Positions 8,481 through 17,048 of a stretch of DNA of 64,000 nucleotides are shown one piece after another. Positions within the stretch are counted from its first letter, which is position 1, and each line of letters starts with the position of its first letter. This DNA is from Comamonadaceae bacterium G21597-S1 (GTDB taxonomy: Bacteria; Pseudomonadota; Gammaproteobacteria; Burkholderiales; Burkholderiaceae_C). Location of the stretch: contig JAPWHR010000005.1 in NCBI GenBank assembly GCA_027214345.1, forward strand, positions 239,783-303,782. Reading direction: 5' to 3'. The notes below the pieces were generated by a model. That model searched no databases. It was given only the letters and a program-made list of their open reading frames with translations, and had not been told where the DNA came from. The position numbers and the translations under genes were made by a program.

Positions 8481-8523
8481 CCGACCGGCGCGTGCAGCGC
8501 GGCGCCGGCGTTGCGCGCGGGCT

Positions 8524-10074
8524 TCAGGCCGCGGTCACGGCGATGTTCTTGAACTCGCCCGTGGCGATCTTCTTCTGCCAGATCTGCGGCCCGGTGATGT
8601 GCGCGCTGGTGCCGCCCGCGTCGACCGCCACCGTTACCGGCATGTCGACCACGTCGAACTCGTAGATCGCCTCCATGCCGAGGTCGGCGAAACCGACCAC
8701 CTTGGCGGTCTTGATCGCCTTGCTGACCAGGTAGGCGGCGCCGCCCACCGCCATCAGGTAGGCGCTCTTGTGCTTGCGGATCGCCTCGATCGCCTCCGGC
8801 CCGCGCTCGGACTTGCCGATCATGCTGATCAGGCCGGTCTGCGCGAGCATCATCTCGGTGAACTTGTCCATGCGGGTGGCCGTGGTCGGGCCGGCCGGGC
8901 CGACGGCCTCGTCGCGTACCGGATCGACCGGGCCGACGTAATAGATCGTGCGGTTGGTGAAGTCCACCGGCAGCGGCTCGCCCTTGGCCAGCATGTCCTG
9001 GATGCGCTTGTGCGCGGCGTCGCGGCCGGTCAGCATCTTGCCCGACAGCAACAAGGTGTCGCCGGCCTTCCATGTCGCGATCTCGTCCCTGGACAAGGTG
9101 TTCAGGTCGACCTTGCGGCTCTTCTGGTAGTCCGGTGTCCATTCCACCTTCGGCCACAGGTCGAGCGAGGGCGGGTCGAGGTAGACCGGGCCCGAACCGT
9201 CCATGACGAAATGGGCATGCCGCGTGGCGGCGCAGTTCGGAATCATTGCCACCGGCTTGCTCGCGGCATGGGTCGGGAACATGGCGATCTTGACGTCGAG
9301 TACCGTCGTCAGGCCGCCCAGGCCCTGGGCGCCGATGCCCAGCGCGTTGACCTTCTCGTACAGGTCGATGCGCAGCTCCTCGGTCTTGTTCTGCGGGCCG
9401 CGCTGCAGCAGGTCGTACATGTCGATGTCGTCCATCAGCGATTGCTTGGCCAGCAGCACCGCGCGTTCGGCCGTGCCGCCGATGCCGATACCCAGCATGC
9501 CGGGCGGGCACCAGCCCGCACCCATGGTGGGCACGGTCTTGAGTACCCAGTCCACGACCGAGTCGGACGGGTTGAGCATGACCATCTTGGACTTGTTCTC
9601 CGAGCCGCCACCCTTGGCCGCCACCGTGACGTCCAGCGTGTTGCCGGGGACGAGCTCCACGTGCACCACGGCCGGCGTGTTGTCCTTGGTGTTCTTGCGG
9701 TCGAACTGCGGGTCGGCCACCACGGACGCGCGCAAGGTGTTGTCGGGATGCAGGTAGCCCCGGCGTACGCCGGCATTGATCGCGTCCTCCAGCGAGCCGG
9801 TGAAACCCTCGAGCCGCACGTCCATGCCCAGCTTGAGGAATACGTTGACGATGCCGGTGTCCTGGCAGATTGGCCGGTGGCCGGTCGCGCTCATGCGCGA
9901 GTTGGTCAGGATCTGCGCGATCGCGTCCTTGGCCGCCGGGCTCTGCTCGCGCTCGTAGGCGCGGGCGAGGTGGGCGATGTAGTCGGTGGGATGGTAATAA
10001 CTGATGAACTGCAGCGCGGCTGCAACGGATTCGATGAGGTCGCTCTGGCGGATCGTGGTGCTGGTGGTCGTCAT
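8524..10074 (-). CDS. Fumarate hydratase, class I (iron-sulfur)
   Basis: A 516-residue class I fumarase, catalysing reversible fumarate hydration to malate in the TCA cycle. Both domains are present. The N-terminal domain carries three probable [4Fe-4S] cysteines, in PICQDTGIV, GAGWCPPGMLGIGIGG and IPNCAATRHAHF. The C-terminal beta domain includes YYVGPVDPVRDEAVGPAGPTT. Length fits the single-chain FumA/FumB type. The ATG at 10074 (MTTTSTTIRQSDLIESV) is the family start; the upstream frame is low-complexity. It is the oxygen-sensitive type of fumarase, unlike FumC. Confidence 0.95.
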   Translation of the reverse strand: MTTTSTTIRQSDLIESVAAALQFISYYHPTDYIAHLARAYEREQSPAAKDAIAQILTNSRMSATGHRPICQDTGIVNVFLKLGMDVRLEGFTGSLEDAINAGVRRGYLHPDNTLRASVVADPQFDRKNTKDNTPAVVHVELVPGNTLDVTVAAKGGGSENKSKMVMLNPSDSVVDWVLKTVPTMGAGWCPPGMLGIGIGGTAERAVLLAKQSLMDDIDMYDLLQRGPQNKTEELRIDLYEKVNALGIGAQGLGGLTTVLDVKIAMFPTHAASKPVAMIPNCAATRHAHFVMDGSGPVYLDPPSLDLWPKVEWTPDYQKSRKVDLNTLSRDEIATWKAGDTLLLSGKMLTGRDAAHKRIQDMLAKGEPLPVDFTNRTIYYVGPVDPVRDEAVGPAGPTTATRMDKFTEMMLAQTGLISMIGKSERGPEAIEAIRKHKSAYLMAVGGAAYLVSKAIKTAKVVGFADLGMEAIYEFDVVDMPVTVAVDAGGTSAHITGPQIWQKKIATGEFKNIAVTAA

Positions 10075-10318
10075 GGGGGCCTGCCGGAAAAAGGAGAGGG
10101 CGCACGGTGGTGGAGCTGCGCCACGGGTGCAGGCCGGGGCCCGCCGTCGCGCTCGCCCGCCGTACGGGTGTCGCGCCACCGAGTTTACCGAAGCCCGTGC
10201 GCCGTCGAGGGAAATCCCGGATGTCGCGCCTTGTATCATTCCGAGGCCTGTTCACTGCGCCGGATATCCTGACTTCAGGGGGCCGGCCGCAGCCGCGGGC
10301 CGCATCGATTACAAGAAC
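10075..10318. promoter_or_regulatory. Divergent fumarase / mrp promoter region
   Basis: A 244-bp divergent spacer that must hold promoters for fumarase and the mrp operon. I see no convincing sigma-70 pair or operator palindrome. Confidence 0.3.
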
Positions 10319-13141
10319 ATGTTCCAACCGCTTCCCCTCGTTGTCCTGCTGCCCCTGGTGCTGGGCACCACGCTGTGTTTCTGGGCTGGCCGCGTCGATT
10401 CGCCGGCGCGCCGCAGCCTGGTCGCCTGGCTGGCCGCGGCCGTCACGGCCGCTGCCTTCGGCATCCTGCTGTCGCAGGCCGGCGCGGTGTTCGACGGGCA
10501 GACGCTGCTGTCGGGGACGCCGTGGGCGCCGTCGATCGGGCTGAACGCGAACTTCCGGCTCGACGGCCTGGCGCTGATGTTCGGCCTGCTGATCTCGGGC
10601 GTGGGCCTGCTGATCATCCTGTACGCGGCCTATTACCTGCACCACGACGACCCGGCCGGCAAGTTCTTCACCCAGCTGATGTTGTTCATGGCGGCGATGC
10701 TGGGCGTGGCCCTGTCCGACAACCTGTTGCTGCTGGTCGTGTTCTGGGAGCTGACCAGCATCTCTTCGTTCCTGCTGGTGGGTTACTGGGGCCACAAGGC
10801 GGATGCCCGCGCCGGCGCGCGCATGGCGCTGGCGGTCACGGGTGGTGGGGGCCTGGTGATGCTGGCCGGCATTGTCGTGCTGGGCCAGATCGCCGGCACC
10901 TACGACCTGTCGCAGATGCTGACCCGGGGCGACGAGATCAAGGCCCATGCCCTGTACCCGCTGGCGCTGATCCTGATCCTGGTCGGTTGTTTCACCAAGA
11001 GCGCGCAACTGCCGTTTCACTTCTGGCTGCCCGAGGCCATGGCGGCGCCCACGCCGGTGTCGGCCTACCTGCATTCGGCCACCATGGTCAAGGCCGGCAT
11101 CTTCCTGCTGGCGCGGCTGTACCCGGTGCTGGGCGGAACCGGCCTGTTCGAGGCCATCGTGGCCACGGTCGGCCTGGCGACCATGGTGTTCGGCGCCTAC
11201 GTCGCGGTGTTCCGCCACGACCTCAAGAGCCTGCTGGCGTATTCGACCATCAGCCACCTGGGCCTGATCGTGTTCCTGATCGGCCTGGCCTCGCCACTGT
11301 CGGCGGTGGCGGCGATCTTCCACATCCTGAACCATGCGACCTTCAAGGCCTCGCTGTTCATGACGGCCGGCATCATCGACCACGAGACCGGCACACGCGA
11401 CATCCGCAAGCTCGGCGGCCTGTATCGTTTCCTGCCCTGGACGGGCACGCTGGCGATGATCGCCGCGGCCTCGATGGCCGGCCTGCCGCTGGCCAATGGT
11501 TTCCTGTCCAAGGAGATGTTCTTCGCCGCCGCGGTCGAAGGGCAGGCCGACTTCGCGTTCGGCTTCCTGGTGCCGCTGGCGGCCACGTTCGGCGGCGTTT
11601 GCTCGGTCGCGTATTCGCTGCGTTTCATCCACGATGTGTTTTTCAACGGCGAGCCGCGTGATTTGGCCAAGCCGCATCCGCACGAACCGCCGCTGTTCAT
11701 GAAGGCGCCAGTCATGTTGCTGGTAGTCACCTGCATCGTCGTGGGCGTGCTGCCGGCCATCACCTTCGGCCCGATGGTCTACGTGGCGGCCTCGGCCGTG
11801 CTCGGCGCACCGCCGCCGGAATACCACCTGGCGATCTGGCACGGCTTCAACATGCCGCTGCTGATGAGTGCCATAGCGCTGCTCGGCGGCATCATCTTCT
11901 ATTTCGCGCTGCAGAACCGGTTCAACCTGCATCTGCACCATCCCAAGGGCTGGACCGGCCGGCTGCTGTTCACGCAGGGCATCGACGGCCTGTTCGCGTT
12001 CGCACGCCGTGCCACGGCGCTGATCGAGAACGGCTCCTTGCAGCGGTATGTCGCCTGGATGATCGCGTCCAGCCTGGTGCTGGCGCTCTGGGCCTGGAAC
12101 AACGGGCCGGTGGCGCCGGTAGGTGGCGAGCGGGCGTTGTTGCCGGCGGATGCCCCGTCGCTGGTGGCGTGGGCGCTGTTGCTGCTGGCGGGCGCGGCGC
12201 TCGTGGTTGGCCACCATGACCGGTTTCGCGCCGTGTTGCTGGTCGGTGCCGTTGGCCTGGTCACCTCGCTGGCGTTCCTGGCCTTGTCCGCGCCCGACCT
12301 GGCGCTGACCCAGCTGTCGGTCGAGGTGGTGTCGACCGTGCTGCTGCTGATGGGACTGGCCCTGCTGCCGCGCAAGACGCCGCGTGAATCGTCGCCCAGT
12401 CGGTTGTGGCGCGACGCGGCCCTGGCCGTCGCCGGCGGCGGCGGACTGGCCTGGGTGACCTGGCTGATGCTGACCCGCAGCCACGAGTCCATCTCCTGGT
12501 ATTTCCTGGAGAACTCCGTGCCCAAGGGCGGCGGGTCGAATGCGGTCAACGTGATCCTGGTCGACTTCCGGGGGTACGACACTTTCGGCGAGATCACCGT
12601 GCTCGGCATTGCGGCGGTCGGCGTGCTGGCGCTGCTGTCCGGCTGGCGGGTGCGCAAGCCGGCCACCGACGGTGGCGGACGCAGCTGGACTTTCGCGCGG
12701 CAACCGCTGATGCTGCGCATGGCCGCGCGCCTGGTGCTGCCGCTGGCGCTGGTGGTGTCGGTCTACATCTTCTGGCGCGGCCACAACCTGCCCGGTGGCG
12801 GATTCATCGCCGGCCTGGTGACCGCCGTGGCACTGGTGCTGCAATACATGGCCGGCGGGCAGGGCCGCGCCGACAACGTGCTGCATGCCGGTGGCGGGCG
12901 GCGGTATACGCGCTGGGTCGGCATGGGCCTGGGCATCGCATGGTTGACGGGCGTGGGCGCTTTCGCCCTCGGCCGCCCATTCCTGACGAGTGCTGCCGGT
13001 CATCCGACTGTTCCCATCCTGGGCGAGTTGCCGCTGGCCACGGCGGCGCTGTTCGACCTGGGCGTCTACATCACCGTGGTCGGCGCAACGATGCTGATGC
13101 TGTCGGTGCTGGGCGCCGCCAGCAAGGAGCCGTCGCGATGA
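10319..13141 (+). CDS. mrpA: Na+/H+ antiporter subunit A fused to subunit B (MrpAB/PhaAB)
   Basis: A 940-residue polytopic subunit of the multi-component Mrp/Pha/Mnh cation-proton antiporter. The N-terminal part is NuoL-like (proton-antiporter domains, with conserved LVVFWELTSISSFLLVGYW and lysines in helices such as GCFTKSAQLPFHFWLPEAM). Then come the MrpA C-terminal region and an MrpB domain (LPLALVVSVYIFWRGHNLPGGGFIAGLV) in the last about 220 residues. No separate mrpB follows, so A and B are fused, as in Pha-type systems. The ATG at 10319 lacks a strong ribosome site. It overlaps mrpC by 4 bp. Confidence 0.95.
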   Translation: MFQPLPLVVLLPLVLGTTLCFWAGRVDSPARRSLVAWLAAAVTAAAFGILLSQAGAVFDGQTLLSGTPWAPSIGLNANFRLDGLALMFGLLISGVGLLIILYAAYYLHHDDPAGKFFTQLMLFMAAMLGVALSDNLLLLVVFWELTSISSFLLVGYWGHKADARAGARMALAVTGGGGLVMLAGIVVLGQIAGTYDLSQMLTRGDEIKAHALYPLALILILVGCFTKSAQLPFHFWLPEAMAAPTPVSAYLHSATMVKAGIFLLARLYPVLGGTGLFEAIVATVGLATMVFGAYVAVFRHDLKSLLAYSTISHLGLIVFLIGLASPLSAVAAIFHILNHATFKASLFMTAGIIDHETGTRDIRKLGGLYRFLPWTGTLAMIAAASMAGLPLANGFLSKEMFFAAAVEGQADFAFGFLVPLAATFGGVCSVAYSLRFIHDVFFNGEPRDLAKPHPHEPPLFMKAPVMLLVVTCIVVGVLPAITFGPMVYVAASAVLGAPPPEYHLAIWHGFNMPLLMSAIALLGGIIFYFALQNRFNLHLHHPKGWTGRLLFTQGIDGLFAFARRATALIENGSLQRYVAWMIASSLVLALWAWNNGPVAPVGGERALLPADAPSLVAWALLLLAGAALVVGHHDRFRAVLLVGAVGLVTSLAFLALSAPDLALTQLSVEVVSTVLLLMGLALLPRKTPRESSPSRLWRDAALAVAGGGGLAWVTWLMLTRSHESISWYFLENSVPKGGGSNAVNVILVDFRGYDTFGEITVLGIAAVGVLALLSGWRVRKPATDGGGRSWTFARQPLMLRMAARLVLPLALVVSVYIFWRGHNLPGGGFIAGLVTAVALVLQYMAGGQGRADNVLHAGGGRRYTRWVGMGLGIAWLTGVGAFALGRPFLTSAAGHPTVPILGELPLATAALFDLGVYITVVGATMLMLSVLGAASKEPSR

Positions 13142-13497
13142 TGCCGAGCATGGAATTCCTGGTTGCCACCGGCATCGGCTGGACGACCGCCTGCGGCATC
13201 TGGCTGATGTTGCGCGGGCGCACGTTTCCCGTGGTGCTGGGCCTGACGGTACTCGGCTACGCGGTCAATGTCTTCATCTTCGCGATGGGACGCATGTGGA
13301 GCAACGCACCGCCCATCATCGGTGCCGGCGGCCAGCAGATCGCCGACCCCTTGCCGCAGGCATTGGTGCTCACCGCCATCGTGATCGGCTTCGCGACCAC
13401 CGGATTCGTCATCGAGCTGGCATTGCGCAGCCGGCACGAGTCCGACACCGACCATGTGGACGGCAAACCCGATGACGGTGCGGAGCCGCGCGCATGA
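13138..13497 (+). CDS. mrpC: Na+/H+ antiporter subunit C (MrpC)
   Basis: A 119-residue, NuoK-like three-helix subunit (FLVATGIGWTTACGIWLML, LGYAVNVFIFAMG, and DPLPQALVLTAIVIGFATTGF). The DPLPQALVLTAIVI stretch is highly characteristic. The start ATG (13138) overlaps the mrpA stop; a second ATG follows immediately at 13141. It overlaps mrpD at an ATGA. Confidence 0.95.
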   Translation: MMPSMEFLVATGIGWTTACGIWLMLRGRTFPVVLGLTVLGYAVNVFIFAMGRMWSNAPPIIGAGGQQIADPLPQALVLTAIVIGFATTGFVIELALRSRHESDTDHVDGKPDDGAEPRA

Positions 13498-15092
13498 CGC
13501 TGGGTTTGCTCGACCACCTGCCGGCGCTGGCGGTGCTGCTACCGTCGGCCACGGCCATCGTGCTGCTGCTGCTCGGCGACCATGGCGGCGGTGAACACAA
13601 TCTGCGCAAGCTGGTGTTGTCCAGCCGCATCTCCATCCTCTCGGCGCTGATCGGACTGGTGATCGCGATCCAGCTGGTCCTGCAGGCGGGCGACGGCAAC
13701 CTGATGGTCTACCGCATGGGCGAGTGGCCGGCGCCGTTCGGCATCGTGCTGGTGGTGGACCGGCTCTCGGCGATGATGATCCTGCTGACCTCGCTGGTGG
13801 CGCTGCCGGTGCTGCTGTATGCCAGCGGCGGCTGGGCCGGGCACGGGCGGTATTTCCATGCCTTGTTCCAGTTCCAGCTGATGGGGCTCAACGGTGCGTT
13901 CGCCACTGGCGACCTGTTCAACCTGTTCGTGTTTTTCGAGGTGCTGCTGATCGCCAGCTACGTGCTGATGATGCACGGGCTGGGCCGCGAGCGCCTGCGT
14001 GTCGGCGTGCATTACGTGGTGCTCAACCTGGCGGCGTCCGCGATGTTCCTGATCGGTGTGGCGCTGCTGTATGCGCTCACCGGCACGCTGAACATGGCTG
14101 ACCTGGCGCTGCGGGTCCCGCTGGTCGAGGGCCCGGATGCGGTGGTGCTGCAGGTCGCCGCCCTGGTGCTGCTGGTGGTGTTCGGATTCAAGGCGGCGCT
14201 GGTGCCGCTGTCGGTCTGGCTGCCGGCCACGTACGCGGCCTCGAGTGCGCCGGTAGCGGCCTTGTTCGCAATCATGACCAAGGTCGGCGTCTATGCGATC
14301 TGGCGCGTGCACGGCGTGATCTTCGGCGATACGGCCGGCGCGTCGGCCAACCTGGTCGAGCCGCTGCTGCTGCCGCTGGCCGTCGTCACCAGTGTGCTGG
14401 CGGTGCTGGGCGCGCTGGCGGCGCAGACCTTGCCGCGCCTGGTCGCCTGGCTGACCGTGGCCTCGGTCGGCACCATTCTGATGGCGGTCGGATTGTTCGG
14501 CGCCCCAGCCTGGTCGGCGGCGCTGTATTACATGGCGCACAGCACCTTGACCGTAGCCGGCCTGTTCCTGCTCGTCGAACTGGTCGCAGCCCAGCGCGGC
14601 GAGGTCGGCGGGCGCATCGAGCCCGCTTCGGCGGTGGCGCAACCCACCATGCTGGGCCTGATGCTGCTGCTGGCGGCCGCCTCCAGCATCGGCCTGCCGC
14701 CCCTGCCGGGATTCATCGGCAAGCTGATGCTGCTGCAGGCGTCCATCGGGCATGCCCAGGTGGTCCTGATCTGGTCGGTGGTGTTGCTGGTGGGTTTTGC
14801 AACCCTGCTTGGCCTGGCCCGTGCCGGCAGCACCTTGTTCTGGCATGTGCGCAGCGACCTGCCCTCCGGCGCATCGGGCGCCAGCACGCCGCTGGTGGCG
14901 GCCACGGGCATGCTGCTGGCACTGAGCGTGGCGATGAGCGTGTTCGCAGCACCGCTGCAACGCTACACGCAGGCGGCGGCCGAACAATTGCTGGACCGCG
15001 ACGCCTATGCGGCGGCGGTGCTGGGCGAGCAGGGCGGGGCGGCTGCGCGCACCACCCGGCCCTATACCGGTGCGAGGGGAGCTACGCCATGA
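13494..15092 (+). CDS. mrpD: Na+/H+ antiporter subunit D (MrpD)
   Basis: A 532-residue NuoM/NuoN-like antiporter subunit with about 14 helices. It has the conserved FFEVLLIASYVLMMHG segment containing the proton-path Glu, and GFKAALVPLSVWLPATYAAS containing the key Lys. It is the second large proton-pumping-like subunit of the complex. Translation is coupled at both ends by 4-bp ATGA overlaps with mrpC and mrpE. Confidence 0.95.
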   Translation: MTLGLLDHLPALAVLLPSATAIVLLLLGDHGGGEHNLRKLVLSSRISILSALIGLVIAIQLVLQAGDGNLMVYRMGEWPAPFGIVLVVDRLSAMMILLTSLVALPVLLYASGGWAGHGRYFHALFQFQLMGLNGAFATGDLFNLFVFFEVLLIASYVLMMHGLGRERLRVGVHYVVLNLAASAMFLIGVALLYALTGTLNMADLALRVPLVEGPDAVVLQVAALVLLVVFGFKAALVPLSVWLPATYAASSAPVAALFAIMTKVGVYAIWRVHGVIFGDTAGASANLVEPLLLPLAVVTSVLAVLGALAAQTLPRLVAWLTVASVGTILMAVGLFGAPAWSAALYYMAHSTLTVAGLFLLVELVAAQRGEVGGRIEPASAVAQPTMLGLMLLLAAASSIGLPPLPGFIGKLMLLQASIGHAQVVLIWSVVLLVGFATLLGLARAGSTLFWHVRSDLPSGASGASTPLVAATGMLLALSVAMSVFAAPLQRYTQAAAEQLLDRDAYAAAVLGEQGGAAARTTRPYTGARGATP

Positions 15093-15580
15093 AGCCCCGC
15101 GGCTGGTTCCCCCATCCCGTGTTGTCGGCCTTGCTGGTGCTGGGATGGCTGGCGCTGCAGCAAAGCCTGGCCGTGCCGCAGGTCCTGACCGCGCTGGTGC
15201 TGGGCTGGCTGATACCGCGCCTGGTTCACGGATTCATCGGCGAGCGGTTGCATGTGCGCAGCTGGAGCAGCGCCTGGCGGCTGCTGTTCGTCGTGTTGTG
15301 GGACATCGTCGTGTCCAACATCACGGTGGCGCGCATCGTGTTGTCGCCGTGGTCCGATCCGCAGCCCGCATGGGTGCCGATCACGCTGGACGTGACGCAT
15401 CCGACCGCGATCACGCTGCTGGCGACCATCATCACGACGACGCCTGGCACGGTATCGTGCATCGTCGACGAGCAGCGCCGCCTGATCCTGGTCCACGCGC
15501 TGGACTGCAGCGACCCGGCCGGCATGGCGCGGGACATCAAGCAGCGGTACGAGAAGCCGCTGGGGGAGATATTCGGATGA
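15089..15580 (+). CDS. mrpE: Na+/H+ antiporter subunit E (MrpE)
   Basis: A 163-residue MrpE subunit with two N-terminal membrane segments and a cytoplasmic part. The family motif DVTHPTAITLLATIITTTPGT is followed by HALDCSD. It is required for full assembly of Mrp complexes. Coupled by short overlaps with mrpD and mrpF. Confidence 0.94.
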   Translation: MKPRGWFPHPVLSALLVLGWLALQQSLAVPQVLTALVLGWLIPRLVHGFIGERLHVRSWSSAWRLLFVVLWDIVVSNITVARIVLSPWSDPQPAWVPITLDVTHPTAITLLATIITTTPGTVSCIVDEQRRLILVHALDCSDPAGMARDIKQRYEKPLGEIFG

Positions 15581-15852
15581 CGATCCTGCAGATGGCACTG
15601 GACTTTGCCACGCTGGCCATTGCGCTGGCGATGGTGTTGTGCGGCATCCGGTTGTTTCGCGGCCCCGACATGCCGGACCGCATCCTGGCCTTCGACACCT
15701 TGTACGTCAACGTCGTGGCGTTGGTGATCCTGTTGGGCGTGCGCTGGCAGACGGCAATGATGTTCGAGGCCGCGCTGATCGTGGCCATGCTGGGTTTTGT
15801 CGGCACCGTCGCGCTGGCGCGTTATCTCACGCGTGGCGACGTGGTCGAGTAG
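15577..15852 (+). CDS. mrpF: Na+/H+ antiporter subunit F (MrpF)
   Basis: A 91-residue, three-helix MrpF subunit with the family signature RLFRGPDMPDRILAFDTLYVN. Its ATG at 15577 overlaps the mrpE stop (ATGA), which decides the start. Confidence 0.93.
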   Translation: MTILQMALDFATLAIALAMVLCGIRLFRGPDMPDRILAFDTLYVNVVALVILLGVRWQTAMMFEAALIVAMLGFVGTVALARYLTRGDVVE

Positions 15853-15871
15853 GGGACAGGAGGAGATGACA

Positions 15872-16213
15872 ATGCACGACTACCCGCTCTGGATCGAATG
15901 GCTGGCAGCATTCCTGCTGGTGGTCAGCGGCGTGTTCGCACTGGTGGGCGCGATCGGCCTGCTGCGTTTTCCCGATTTCTTCATGCGCCTGCACGCGCCC
16001 ACCAAGGCCACGACGCTGGGCGTGGGCGGCGTGTTGCTGGCGAGCATGCTGCTGGGGTTCGCGCGGGGCGAGCCCGCGGTGCACGAACTGCTGATCACGC
16101 TGTTCCTGTTCGTCACCGCGCCGGTGTCGGCCAACCTGATGGCGATGGCCGCCTTGCACCTGCAGGTGGCTTCGCGTGCCCAGCCGGTCGAGGAGTCCCG
16201 CGCGGCGCAGTGA
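15872..16213 (+). CDS. mrpG: Na+/H+ antiporter subunit G (MrpG)
   Basis: A 113-residue, three-helix MrpG subunit with the signature GLLRFPDFFMRLHAPTKATTLG. Two ATGs are possible, at 15866 and 15872. The AGGAGG at 15858-15863 lies only 2 bases before the first and 8 before the second, so 15872 (MHDYPLW) is preferred. This is the last gene of the mrp operon and completes the subunit set A/B to G, so the antiporter should be functional in Na+/H+ or K+/H+ exchange. Confidence 0.93.
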   Translation: MHDYPLWIEWLAAFLLVVSGVFALVGAIGLLRFPDFFMRLHAPTKATTLGVGGVLLASMLLGFARGEPAVHELLITLFLFVTAPVSANLMAMAALHLQVASRAQPVEESRAAQ

Positions 16214-16271
16214 TGTCCGCGAGCGACGCGGCCCTCGCGTCCGGCGGCGCGCAGGTTCGCGGTCGGGAGCG

Positions 16272-16883
16272 TCAGTGCCCCTTGGCGCCAGCCTTCGGCG
16301 GCCCGGCCATCAGCTTGTCGGTCAGCGCAATCGCCATCGCCGAGAGCAGGAACACGATGTGGATGACGGTCTGCCACATCAACACCTTCTCGCTGTAGTT
16401 GGCGGCGTTGATGAAGGTCTTGAGCAGGTGGATGGACGAGATCCCGATGATGGCGGTGGCCAGCTTGACCTTGAGTACCGACGCATTGACATGGCTGAGC
16501 CATTCCGGCTGGTCCGGGTGCGTCTGCAGGTTCATGCGGCTGACGAAGGTCTCGTAGCCGCCGACGATGACCATGATCAGCAGGTTGGAGATCATGACCA
16601 CGTCGATCAGGGCCAGCACGACCAGCATCAGCACGGTTTCGTTGAGGGACTTGATTTCGTAGTCGGCCTTGTAGCCGGTACTGGCGATCAGCGCCTGCAG
16701 TGCCGCGTCGCTGCCCCATGCCGCCTCGATCAGGTGCACGAGTTCGACCCAGAACTGGAATACGTAGACGGCTTGCGCAGCGATCAGGCCCAGGTACAGC
16801 GGCAATTGCAGCCAGCGGCTGGCGAAGATCAGGTTGGACAGGGGACCGATCCCCGCCGGACGGGGTTTCACGGGCTCACTCAT
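16272..16883 (-). CDS. UPF0114/TIGR00645 family membrane protein (YqhA-like)
   Basis: A 203-residue inner-membrane protein with about four helices. It matches the YqhA/TIGR00645 family by sequence such as RWLQLPLYLGLIAAQAVYVF, SLNETVLMLVVLALIDVVMI and the NASVLKVKLATAIIGISSIHLLKTF segment. Function is unknown in this family. It converges on the mrp operon 58 bp away and is divergent from acs. No evidence ties it to the antiporter beyond position. Confidence 0.9.
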   Translation of the reverse strand: MSEPVKPRPAGIGPLSNLIFASRWLQLPLYLGLIAAQAVYVFQFWVELVHLIEAAWGSDAALQALIASTGYKADYEIKSLNETVLMLVVLALIDVVMISNLLIMVIVGGYETFVSRMNLQTHPDQPEWLSHVNASVLKVKLATAIIGISSIHLLKTFINAANYSEKVLMWQTVIHIVFLLSAMAIALTDKLMAGPPKAGAKGH

Positions 16884-17048
16884 GGCATGCAGTCAGGGTT
16901 AAAGTACAAGGGCGCATTGTAGGTTCGCGCCCTGGGGCGGACCCGTTCGGAGATCGCGATCCCCGTATCGTCAGTGCCTTGTAAGTGGCTTGCGCGACAG
17001 TAGGGGCAGTCAAGGTCAATACCATCAATCAGACGAGGAGATGCACGC

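Noticed and set aside
8255-13003. A minus-strand frame open for over 1500 codons across fumarase and mrpA
   Set aside because: Very rich in Gln, Arg and His with no domain; it is the mirror of strongly supported genes. Such long antisense frames are common at this GC content.
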